Under the pieces are notes generated by a model that was not told where the DNA came from, did not search any database, and saw only the letters and a program-made list of their open reading frames with translations. A stretch of 64,000 nucleotides of DNA from Drosophila pseudoobscura (lineage: Eukaryota > Arthropoda > Insecta > Diptera > Drosophilidae), in the NCBI RefSeq assembly GCF_009870125.1, contig NC_046683.1:46515869-46579868 (forward strand). The letters run 5' to 3'. Each line of letters starts with the position of its first letter. The stretch's first letter is position 1. Both the position numbers and the translations under genes were made by a program. Below are positions 1 to 9,623 of the stretch, one piece after another.

Positions 1-667
1 AAAATGTGAGTACAAGAATAAATTTATGAATTAATTTATTAAACTTTAAACACATCGTGTTTCTTAGCTTGTGGGGAATCTGCATAAATGTTTCGCCACG
101 GCGGCCAACGTGAAAAAATCGGCGCCCATAAAAAGCAAGACGCTTGCTGCTGTTGGAGAATCAATTGCCGCAAAGGGGTAAATATTTTCGATATGTTATG
201 TATTTTTTTCACAGTTATTATTCCATCATAGGTTTCTGCGGCCTCACAAGCCCTATGCTCCCCCCAGCAATGCAGCGGATCGTGTACGCTCCGTGGCCAG
301 CTCGCTGCAGTTGACCAGTGACAATCGAAAGCTGGACAATCTCTCCGAGAAGTTTCAATTTCTATCCGCATGCTTTCAGGAACTGCAGCACGGAGTTCCA
401 AACTCCCAGGTCCATGAAATCTGCACCGTTGCCGATGTGATAGCATTTTACGAGACTCCTGTCGACACGACTGCGCCTTTGGATGCTCTTAGGCGCACAG
501 ATCTTCCTGAGAATTTGCACATACAGTACGAATATTTGCGTTTCAACCCCGAGACGGATACCAAATTTAATGGAAAGACAGCGTTCCCGAAGAGCTCCAC
601 TCTGGTGACGGGTCTGAAATACCGTGGCAAGTACGAAGGGCATGAAGCCAAGCGGTCTTGGCCTTAG
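1..667 (+). CDS. mRpL50: mitochondrial ribosomal protein L50 (5' end outside window)
   Basis: Protein of the large subunit of the mitochondrial ribosome. The visible exons are about 1-5 (uncertain), 68-177 and 232-667; the intron at 178-231 is GT-AG with matching phase 2, and the reading frame is open from 68 to the TAG at 665-667. The protein contains the L50 region with NSQVHEICTVADVIAFYETP and ends in EAKRSWP. The upstream boundary at 6-67 is probably another short intron (gtgagt to ttcttag), so the initiator ATG lies outside or at the very edge of the window. The next gene (NCOA5 homologue) is convergent, with only 79 bp between the stop codons, so the 3' UTRs overlap; AATAAA motifs lie near 716-735. 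The neighbour order mRpL50 - Neos - Cdc27 - MED4 fits consecutive CG numbers as I remember them in D. melanogaster, which supports the name. Confidence 0.88.
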
Positions 668-746
668 AAGATATTTTTTAGAGCTCGTTAGTTCGCGTAT
701 ATTTTATTAGTGTATAATAAAGTATATAATAATAAAGTTTGAGAAT

Positions 747-1935
747 CTATAATAACTCGGCTACAGCGTCAAATAAGGTATCACTGTTGAAAATAGTCTC
801 CATTGCTGCGATTACACGCTCATCCCGCAGTAGCTCCATGAGCCGTTTGTCGTCCCTGACCGCCTCCAGGTTTGGATACATTAGCTCTATGCCCGTTTCG
901 GTCACCGCAGGTTTGTTCATAATACTAAGAATTTTCTTCTGCAGCTCGATTTCTGGATCAGGATCCAGAAGCTTAGCAGCGGCGTTGGCCTCGCCCACCT
1001 CTCTCTTCAGCTGATCCTCTCGCTCCCCTTGCAGATATTTGATTATGCATTCATATTGCAAGGCCGTCATCGGTCGATTGTCTGCAAGCATGTCGATCAG
1101 TTGCTGCATCTGGTCAGGATGTCGTCTTTGGGGTTGAGGCATCGAAGCTGGCCCGGCGGAGTTGTTCACGGCTTCACGCTGTCCCTTCAGCCTAAAGTCT
1201 GTGGCGATTAGATTTACGGCATCCTCAAGCGGCATGTTGCGATGCTCGGCAGGGACTCCATACAATATGTTAACTGTAATGCTGCTGAGAGATTCGTGCT
1301 GGGGCGTGACGAGCACGGCGTAAAGGCAGCCGCGCGAAGAAATGTTGGCCAACACCTTGCCTAACATGACATCCTCATTGGGAAACAGAACATCCACTCG
1401 CATGCCTATATTCCTCAGCCGGTGCTCAATATATTCCGCATATTTTCTGCATAAGTTATAAGATTCAATTAATTGTTTCTTGGTTCTGAGCTAAGTGAAT
1501 GCCAACTCACGTATTATCTCTATTTACTACTATGATTTCGCAATCATTGATGACTGGCTCTCCGGCTGCTGCGGCCGCTGCCGACATCACAATGCCTCCT
1601 TGAACTGTCACAGGAACCTGGGGCATCTGGAGGTTCTTTGCATTCCCGTTTGCATTTGTCCCCTTTGCGGCTCTGTTGTTTGCATTACGTACTCTCAATA
1701 TTTTTGTCTTGAATGTAGATTTGTTTAGGGACATGGCACATTTATTGGCCACCTCCTCTGATTCCAACTGCACGAATCCATAATTTTTCTGCACCACCGA
1801 TCCCAGGACTTCGCCATACGGAAGGAAAATACTGGCCAGCTCCTCGCGTGTGCACACTGGAAGATTACCTACAAATATACGATTTTTCACTAACGCTTGA
1901 TCTGTTATTATATTATAATTATCGGCTTCAGTCAT
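747..1935 (-). CDS. Neos: NCOA5 homologue (Neosin), RRM plus anticodon-binding-like domain
   Basis: Two exons, 1935-1511 and 1446-747, give 374 residues. The start is the ATG at 1935; an upstream in-frame TTG at 1956 is not a credible initiator. Residues about 20-95 form an RRM (RNP2 RIFVGNLP, RNP1 NYGFVQLES). Residues about 145-210, starting at MRVDVLFPNEDVMLGKVLA, resemble the tRNA-synthetase anticodon-binding fold seen in nuclear receptor coactivator 5. In the family this is a nuclear RNA-binding or coactivator-like protein; the precise role is not shown by the sequence. The C-terminal third is helical and acidic. It is convergent with mRpL50 and divergent from the unrecognised gene at 2399. 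The symbol rests on recognition of the family plus the neighbouring Cdc27/MED4/mRpL50 block. Confidence 0.82.
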
Positions 1936-2398
1936 TTTAATTTCCTTCGCTAACAAAAAAAATCTCTAGGACCAGCCAGCTGTGAGAACGAAACTATTTA
2001 CTAGAGATGAGCGACGTTATTTCGATAAAGACAACTTTTTATAAAAAAAATAGCTGTCATGTGAAACCAAACAACACTAAAAAATAGCTTAGCTTTAATT
2101 CAAACAAATTCCTTTAAAAATATCCAGCTATTTTATTTATTATTTTAAAAAAATAGCAAAACATATTTATATGTTATATAGTGTGATTTTAGACTAAAAG
2201 CATCTTCACATATTTTTATTAATCGAAAATTAATAGTAGCATTAACTAGCCATAAAACAGCTGAGTTAGCAACACTACTTCGATACGAATGTGAAGGAAC
2301 GATATCATCTAATCGAAAGCAGAGCTACCATTAACGTAACGGAAGTTGAAAGATATATTTTAACGAATTTAATAGTAAATTAAGTAATATTTAATAAT
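1936..2398. promoter_or_regulatory. shared upstream region of two divergent genes
   Basis: 463 bp, AT-rich, between the start codons of the NCOA5 homologue (minus) and the unrecognised gene (plus). Each 5' UTR and both promoters must lie here. I see no TATA box. Several TCGAT/ATCGA motifs (2020-2030, 2220-2226, 2280-2286, 2310-2320) are present but none is a full DRE (TATCGATA). No other gene seen. Confidence 0.5.
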
Positions 2399-3907
2399 AT
2401 GGATCAAAGATCACCATCGCCTGGTCGGAATGTAACAGCGTCTGCAGCTTCTCAGCTTCTATCCGAATCGCAAGTAGAAATGCGCAGATCGCAAAGACTG
2501 ATTGATAAGGAAAGCCGCTGTAAAACAAAAACGAAATCTTTAGAAAATGCTGGCTCCCCGCAACTGTTCGACGAAACAGATGATGAATGGAGTCAACCAC
2601 TTTGCCAGCTTCTGCCGTTGACTCAAATTGTGCACCAGGAAGAACCAGTGGCGATCAAACGGCGATCAAGTTCCGTGTCTGTGAAGCATGTTGTTCCCTT
2701 AAAGCGCCGCAAGGGCCGGCCACCGGCAAAAAGAACAACGAAAAATGCCAAGAATAGCATTAGCTTCTACCAAGAACTACACAAGAGCCAATCAGAAGTG
2801 CTGAAGTCAGCTACACAGTGGGAGCTAGGCGAGTATCGAGAGCAGCTTCAGCGTCCTGCTAATTCGGCGCAAGACTCACTTCAGGAGCTGCAGCAGCAGA
2901 GGCCTTCATCTCAAGTTGTGCACTTAAAGAAAAAATGTGGATCTTTGCATTCTTCGAATAACAACGAGAATAACCCTTTAAAGCAGCTGAAGGGCCAGAG
3001 TGCATCTCAAGGCAAGGCAGGACAAGGCACTTCTTTTTTCAAGCAGGATCAGCGTCCTGTGACTTCAGAGTGTTTTGGAGAAACATATGAAGAACAAACT
3101 AAGGAGCAGGTTATTCCCTTAAAGAGGCGCAAGAGCCGAGCACAATCCAAGCAAACGCAACCAGAAGTGATGCAGGAACATTGTCCCTCGACTACATCAC
3201 CTATTAAAGACAGTTGTTTGTCGAGTAGTCAACTGCAACTGCTGGCCAAATCATACAAGGAATATAGTCAACGGATTTGCGAGCAGCAGGAAGACAGGAA
3301 GACCTCCACTGCTTATGTTGAAAAGAAAGTTCCACCACTTGATATCCCTTTAAAGCCGCCGAACGAAGGATCCTCAACGCAAGGCAAACCAAAACAGTCA
3401 TCCACTTTTAAACGATATGGGACAGAGTTTCAGAAGCAGTCTCCCTCGAAGCTGCCGCCCAAGTATCCAGCACATTTTGTACACCAGCTGCCACCTCTGG
3501 GAGGGGGAGACAGGAGCTACATGCACATGCGTCCCAGAGCGGCTCCAGCGGCCCAGCTGCGTGAAATGTGCCCCACACCAGAGCTCACTCCCGTGCCAGA
3601 GCCGCAGAAGGCACCTCTGACGACCTTTGACGACCTCTCGCCACCCAATCCAGGCTCGGAGAGCTCTGGCACGCTCTCCCTGAGTGACTCCATCGGCGAG
3701 ATATTCGGCACCAAGAACATCAGCCGCATTCTGAACGTCGAGTGCCCGCGTCAGTATATCCTCATCGAGGATCACCTGCCGGCCATGGCCATGATGCTGA
3801 ATGTGGAGCTGGTGCGCCTTCGAGCAGTCCTCGACCTAACACAGCGCCTGACGCACGAGCAGATACTAAATTGGCCACTGAAACTGGAGAAGCCAACCAA
3901 TGATTGA
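2399..3907 (+). CDS. unrecognised basic, low-complexity protein (502 aa)
   Basis: Single-exon ORF, ATG at 2399, 502 residues. I do not recognise the family. What can be seen: an N-terminal Ser/Gln-rich region; a degenerate repeat recurring about every 90-140 residues around a PLKRRK core (VVPLKRRKGRPPAKR near residue 100, VIPLKRRKSR near 240, and weaker DIPLKPP near 315), the first of which resembles an AT-hook (KGRPPAK); many Gln and Ser; and a Pro-rich stretch. The last 80 residues are different: ordered and hydrophobic, with SLSDSIGEIFG, NISRILNVECPRQYILIEDH and a Leu-rich helix. The layout suggests a DNA- or chromatin-bound linker protein with one small C-terminal interaction domain; that is inference. 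It is convergent with Cdc27. Confidence 0.75.
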   Translation: MDQRSPSPGRNVTASAASQLLSESQVEMRRSQRLIDKESRCKTKTKSLENAGSPQLFDETDDEWSQPLCQLLPLTQIVHQEEPVAIKRRSSSVSVKHVVPLKRRKGRPPAKRTTKNAKNSISFYQELHKSQSEVLKSATQWELGEYREQLQRPANSAQDSLQELQQQRPSSQVVHLKKKCGSLHSSNNNENNPLKQLKGQSASQGKAGQGTSFFKQDQRPVTSECFGETYEEQTKEQVIPLKRRKSRAQSKQTQPEVMQEHCPSTTSPIKDSCLSSSQLQLLAKSYKEYSQRICEQQEDRKTSTAYVEKKVPPLDIPLKPPNEGSSTQGKPKQSSTFKRYGTEFQKQSPSKLPPKYPAHFVHQLPPLGGGDRSYMHMRPRAAPAAQLREMCPTPELTPVPEPQKAPLTTFDDLSPPNPGSESSGTLSLSDSIGEIFGTKNISRILNVECPRQYILIEDHLPAMAMMLNVELVRLRAVLDLTQRLTHEQILNWPLKLEKPTND

Positions 3908-4412
3908 TTATTTGCAGGTGTTTTTCGATAATTCAGTATATTCTCTGCTTTTGTGGGAGGCACAGGAGTGGGGACAGGACAGGACAGGTCCAAGTCAGCA
4001 ACGTAGAGAGCGCCCTTGGGCCACAAAGAAGTTTCGGGAAGCTTATGTAGCAATTTCTGTATTCTTTTAATTGGTATTTAATATGTATAGTTTTTCTGTT
4101 TTCCTTTTTGTTTCCTTTTCTTTACGTTATTTTTTCCTTAGACTTTCAGAGTGCAGAATTTTGTTTAAACCTTTTACGTTTGTTTTGTTTTGTTTTGTTT
4201 TGTTTGTTGTATATATTTTAAATTACTAATTCTAAACGTTATCTAGACTTTATTATACTTCAATAATTGGTTTGCTTTGCCTTCCCATTCTACTTCTACG
4301 ACAATCGACAGCAGCAATCGTGGCTTTACTTTGTTTTGTTTTTTTTTGTTTCAACGTAAATGTATATACAACCGCATCATCATCAGCATCGCAGCATCGC
4401 AGGATGCTGCAT
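3908..4412. other. convergent 3' UTR region with TTTTG microsatellite
   Basis: 505 bp between the stop codons of the unrecognised plus-strand gene and Cdc27. It holds the 3' UTRs of both, a GGACA tandem (about 3974-3988), a (TTTTG)n microsatellite at about 4180-4207 and T-rich tracts. No gene seen. Confidence 0.6.
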
Positions 4413-7400
4413 TTAGTAGTCACTGTCGTAGCTAACATCCTGCTGAGCCTGCGTCGAGTCATCGGATCGCTCGGAATTGGGCTCGAGATCGACATCGAGG
4501 GCAGTCGTGTTGGCCGTACAGCAGCTGGGGTGGGCCATTGAGTCGAAGGCATCTTTGATTTGATTGTTGGCCCCCTTGGGATCGAGATCGGTGGCCCAGC
4601 TGAAGTGCATCAGTGCCAGATCCATGTTGCCGAGAGTCTTGTGTATTTTGCCAATGAGATAGAAGACCACAGATTCCTTTGGCACAATCTCCTTGAGCTC
4701 CTCCAGCTCACGCAGGGCCTCCTGGTACTTTCCCAGCGAGTGGTATATCGAGCCCCGATGGAATCGCGCCAGCGGATTCTTTGGATCCAGTGTGGCAGCC
4801 GTGTTGAGGGTCTGCAGCGAGAGGTCCTTCTTCTTCATGTAGAACTGAATCGTCCCGATGTGCACCAGGATCACAGAGTTCTGCGGATTGATTTTCAAGG
4901 CCTTCATGTAGTGGATCTCGGCCAGTTCGTACTTCTCCTGCTTGGAGTAGATGGTGCCAATACCAAACCAGGCATTGTAGTGTCTGGGATCGCGCACGAC
5001 GGCCGCTCGGAAGTAGTCCATGGCCTTGTCAAACTCCTCGGTGAGCACCAGCTCGTGGCCCAGCAGGGTGTAGCTGTAGACGAAGTCGGGATCCACCTGG
5101 ACGGCTCGCTTGAAGAATTTGATGGCCGTCTCGTGCTCCTTATGCAGGGAGAAACAGTTGCCGGACACACACCAGGTCACTGGACTGCTCTTGTTCTGAC
5201 TGATGAGGTCCTGGGCCAGCGAGGACAGCTCTACTTCCTTTTGTAAATGCCATAGGGATGTTGAGTATATCTCCATGTAGTCTAGGCGACACGGCTCCGC
5301 CTTGTGTATGGCCTCGAAGAGCACCACCGCCGCTTCGTAGTCCCTCATCTCGTATCTGCACAGGCCAATCAGGGACTGCACCCAACTGGAATTCAAATGA
5401 TGCTTTGGTATCGTTGTCTCTAGCTGCTTGATGGCCGACTTGCACTGAAACATCGAGATCAGCTTATAGGCCTCGGCCAAGTCGCGGAGCAGCGACATGA
5501 GACCGTCGGCCGACTGCTTCTTTAGACTTAGCAGCTGATGGGCCATGGTCTGGGCATTGTTCAGGTTGTTGTTTAGCAGCACCTTGGCCTCTTCGGCGGC
5601 ACTGCGGTTATTGTTGTTGTTGGCTGCCGACGTAATCGTCTCGACCTTCTCCTTGCGCGCCTGCTTGTCGCTCAGCTTGTCCGACAAGTGGCTGGTCTTC
5701 TCCTCAATCAGCTCGTTGTTTAGGCAGATCTTCGTCATGCGGGACTTGGTCTTCCTGGGCGGCGAGCGTGGCTGCACAAACTTATTGTTGGCTATGTTGG
5801 GCGACTTGTTGTTCTCTTTTACAGAGTAGGCGGAATTGCTGAACAGGCGCGAGCTGCGGCGCACAGCGGCGTTGGGATTGGGCGGCACATTAAGATTATT
5901 GCCGTTGCCCACATTATTGTTGGGTGTTCGCGGCGTTATATTGCCGGCTTGGGTGAAAACGGCGGGCTTGTTGCTGTTGCTGCTGGTGTCCTTGCGGCTT
6001 ATCAGTCCCCCCACATGTGTCTTCAGCTTTTTGCCCATCATCTTGGGCTCCTGGTTGACCTCGACGAGCATTTGGGTCATGGGGGAGTACGTGATATTCA
6101 TGACTGGAGTGTGGGTTCCGTTGCCGCTGACAACGCTACCGCCACCGACGAATGAGCCATCGCTCCCAGAACAGGGACTAGTCAAGGGCCAAACCCCGAA
6201 GCTGGGAGTGGTGGGCGAGATGGTGGATAGGTATTTGAATTGTTTACGGAACGGAGTGACACTGCTGACGTCGTACAATTGACTTTGCTGCTGCTGCGGC
6301 TGCGGCTGGCCCGTCTCTTGGGGACAGCCCATGGGCGTATCCTCCAGCATCGCCAGCATGCTGGAGTTCTGGGCGACTCCTCCGCCTCGAAGCATGCTCA
6401 TGGAGCTGTTGAGATTGTTGTTGATGTTGTTATTGTTGATGGGCGTCATCAGGTTGCTACTGTTGTTGTTTATCCCAAGCTGATGCTGGTTCTGATTCTG
6501 TTGTTGCTGCTGCTGTGCCTGGTGATGATCCACCGGTGTGGTCCAAACGTAATTGGAGATATTGCTTATCTTCGTGAGTACATTCTCAAGAGCCGTTTGC
6601 TGCACCTGCTGCTGCTGGTGCTGTTGCTGCTCGTTGCCGAATAGCACCATGGAAGTAGCATTGGCGCTGCTGCCTTGGCAGGTGTTGAACACATCCGTGC
6701 TTTGGATTTGGAATATTGACGCAGTGTCCATGTCCTGGCCCAGCAGGCACAGATCCGCGAAGGCATGCCACATGAAGGGGTTCAGCTTCAGAGCCCGCCT
6801 CAGAGCAGTTGCGGCCAGCTTGTTGCGCTCGGTCTTTATGCAGATTTGTGCTATCAGCTGGTAGGCAAAGCAAGCCAATTCTCCAAAGTCACGCTGCAGC
6901 TCGTCGAAGTTTTTCGCGTCCGCAAATCCAGTGTTTATCAGTGCGCTCTCGGCCTCGGCAAACTTCTTCAACTCGTAGGCGCACTTGGCCTGTAGGAAGC
7001 GGCACTGGGCCGAGCGGCGCGCCTTCTCCTTGAGCAGCCAATAGGCCTGGTGCACGAGATTGGAGCGAAAGTAGCTGGTGGCCAGTAGAAATATCGTCTC
7101 GTCGCATTCCACTGTAAGCAAAATAGAGCGAATAAAGAATTAGACACACAGCCACGCGAAGGGCCTTGACACACACGCCAAGGCCGCCAGCCAGTCAGCA
7201 GTACATACCTTCAGAGCACAGGCGCTCCGCCAAAAAAACAGCATCTTTGTGGTCGTAGTAGTTCATGCAATGCCATATGGCTGCCTGCATGATTGGCGGA
7301 AAGGGGAAAGGCAGGTAGAGAGAGAGAGAGAGTTTAAATCAATGTTTTCTGCTTTTCTTTTCTGCATATGATTTTTTGCTATTGATTTACCTGAACAGGC

Positions 7401-7414
7401 TCCTGAATCATCAT
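4413..7414 (-). CDS. Cdc27: Cdc27/APC3, TPR subunit of the anaphase-promoting complex
   Basis: Three exons, 7414-7391, 7284-7209 and 7111-4413, give 932 residues beginning MMIQEPVQ. APC3 is the TPR scaffold of the APC/C ubiquitin ligase; it binds the C-terminal IR tails of Cdc20/Cdh1 and drives metaphase-anaphase transition. N-terminal TPRs span roughly residues 30-160. A long Asn/Gln/Ser-rich spacer (about 190-560) includes several poly-Gln and poly-Asn runs and an NKPAVFTQAGNITPRTP patch typical of Cdc27 linkers, and contains phosphorylation-type SP/TP sites. The C-terminal TPR superhelix (about 600-880) contains repeats such as AWFGIGTIYSKQEKYELAEIHY. The tail is acidic. The first exon codes for only eight residues. 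In D. melanogaster this gene is also called makos. Confidence 0.93.
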
Positions 7415-8211
7415 GTTTAGTTTTGTTTTGGGAAAACTTATTTGGATCGAGTCAATTCTAGGATTCCGCTTTGTTCTGCGGCTCTAATTTTACAATAATT
7501 CAAACATGCAGTGTATAAATCCAAAAAATTGTCATGTCGCCACTTGCACACGCGTTGCAAATTTTCCAACAATATAAGGGAAAAGAAAATGTGTTGTGTT
7601 GTGTGTGTAACGTGAATGCGGGGTGCCGCGGCGGTGGTGATGAGTTTCCTGCTCCCTCCCTGACCACTTTAATATATTGCAATTGGTTTGAGTTTCGAGT
7701 CGCCTCTGCTGCTTCTTCGCTTCTTTCAAATGTACTCGGGACTTGGGGCACACACACAGCACACTCCTGACTGGGAACAATTTTCGACAATCTTTTCAAG
7801 GCCTTTGCGTTGGGTATACACACGCACGAGTTAAATAAGCTATATGCACCAACTTTAAACTACATCTTCGCCACATTTTAATTAGGTAAAACACGCTGCA
7901 TCGCGCTGCACTCCATTTTAAAAGCAAAAAAACGCCAAGTAAAAAGGTAAAAGTACAAAAAGCGCAAAAAAACGTAAAACGCGTGAACTGCTCGTGATTC
8001 GTGATTTTGCTTGTGCGTGAAATGGGTTTGTTGGTTTTTTTTTTTGAGCATAGTATCGTTCTGCTTATCGTTATCGGCCACCGACTTTTGAATGAATATT
8101 TTGCTAGAACCGTGATCTTACAAAATTTTGTTTTATTGAATACCTACTTACTATTTAGGCTATAAGTACAGTACAAAATAATGATAAATTAACTTCTGCC
8201 GTCTCTCCAAA
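7415..8211. other. upstream region of Cdc27 / downstream region of MED4
   Basis: 797 bp between the Cdc27 ATG and the MED4 stop (both minus strand). It holds the Cdc27 5' UTR and promoter. There is a (GA)n run just downstream inside the first Cdc27 intron (7318-7332) and a (GT)n-like stretch near 7590-7610. No TATA box or further gene seen. Confidence 0.5.
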
Positions 8212-9057
8212 CTACTGTGAGTCACTCGAGCTTGAGCTGGAACTGTCTGTTGACATTACTTCCACATCATCTTGAGCACGTGTCTCCAGCGCTACGGAAT
8301 TGCCAGAAGCACCCATTGTCATATGCAATTCCGATAGATTCCAGTTGAATTGGTTTTGGAAGGCGCTCGGAACTTCACCAGCTCCTCCGCTGCCAGCTCC
8401 CCCAGGGCCAGATAATCCGCGCTGAACATCTGGTGTAAGGCCGCTGTTCTGATGTGGCACCTGACCGCCGTTAAGGTTTTGATCCGATTTGCCCAGCAGG
8501 CCATTTCGCATCTCAATATCCGTAGGATACGGGCGACGTAAGTCTCCGATGCACCATGTAAGAGGAGCGCTCACAGCATTTGCCGAGCTGATGCGGTGGG
8601 CGTATTTTATGAGCTCCTCTGAGGAGACCGGTCGCTTGTTGGCCTGATTAATGCTGGCCAGTTTCTGACGCGCTTGGAAAATAGCGGTGGAGAGTATTAG
8701 TTCGGCATCCTTAAGCGACTTCTGCAGCTTCTGTATTTCCCGGTCCTGTTGGAGTGGAACAGAGGAATGCAGGGCCAAGTAAGGCACTCTAATCAATCTT
8801 CAAATATTAATTCAACTTACGTGCACTTCGACCTTTGCACGCAGCTTGTCCATTGCATCCTCTACTTTAGCCTGCTCCTCGGCCAGCTCCAGCATTTTGC
8901 GAAACTCCTCATCTTTGGCCACCAACAAGTCGAGCAAGTCGCCAAGCTCCGTGCTGGATATCTTTTGATGCGCCTGCTCGATCAGTTCCTTTGCGATCAT
9001 TTCAATGTCGTCGATAAGCAAAAGCAGACGCTCCTTAGTACTTAAGTGAAACGACAT
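8212..9057 (-). CDS. MED4: Mediator complex subunit 4
   Basis: Two exons, 9057-8821 and 8745-8212, give 256 residues. MED4 is a middle-module subunit of Mediator, bridging transcription factors and RNA polymerase II. Residues 1-110 are a continuous helical/coiled-coil region (LLLLIDDIEMIAKELIEQAH, then KLQKSLKDAELILSTAIFQ). It is followed by the conserved MED4 core with EELIKYAHRISSANAVSAP and WCIGDLRRPYPTDIEMRNG, then a Gly/Ser-rich tail ending in a Ser run and DSQ. Length is normal for insect MED4. The gene is divergent from hobbit, with 566 bp between start codons; that gap contains a hAT-type terminal element whose end carries a GGCCACACTG core-promoter-like motif 62 bp upstream of this ATG. 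Confidence 0.93.
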
Positions 9058-9118
9058 ATTTAGGGAACCCGCTATTTACGTATTTTTGCAATTTGTTTAT
9101 TTTCCACAGGCTGGGGAG

Positions 9119-9505
9119 CAGTGTGGCCGTGGCCCTATTGATAAAATATACGGTCTGACCCTCATAAATATAGCGAAATATACGTCACAGTTTCAAAATA
9201 TACCGTAAATATACTGGCGAATTTTGTGTACTCATACTCCATCATAATATTAATACAGATAGCTAGTAATATTAAACCATGCACAGAGAACGCTTAACCC
9301 CTTGTAGATCAGATGGTATTAAAATTCTCTAAGCGAAGATGATAAATCTTGAGCAAAATTAATTATTTGAACGAATCAAGAGTTCACCTTCTTAAACGGT
9401 TCGTTTTTTTCGTCGAAGTATTTACGGTATATTTTGACTGTGAGACGGTATGTTTCGGTATATTTCTGGGGGTCAGACCGTATATTTGATCTGTTTACAG
9501 CTGAT
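9119..9505 (-). mobile_element. non-autonomous hAT-family element (MITE)
   Basis: The end at 9119 begins CAGTGTGGCCG and its first ~105 bp match the reverse complement of the right end of the hAT element at 39534-40786 (shared landmarks: GATAAAATATAC, TCAAAATATACCGTAAATATACTG, GCGAATT vs ACGAATT). The other side (about 9420-9487) is an inverted copy of the same sequence (TTTACGGTATATTTTGA, GGGTCAGACCGTATATTT), giving an imperfect foldback with arms of about 100 bp around an unrelated 200-bp centre. The extreme outer 20 bp of the second arm are not recognisable and I found no target duplication, so the right boundary is approximate. It lies between the divergent promoters of MED4 and hobbit. 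Confidence 0.75.
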
Positions 9506-9623
9506 ATTAATAGATTCCCGCATCATGTTAGACTAATAAATTTCAGGAAATAAACATAGCTGGACCGCCACTCTAATTAAAATTTCTGGCATATTGAGGC
9601 ACTATGGTTGTTGAACCATAAGC

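Noticed and set aside
9119-9129. CAGTGTGGCCG as a host Motif 1 belonging only to MED4
   Set aside because: More than 100 bp inward from it match the hAT right end, so it is best read as a transposon terminus, though it may also serve as promoter.
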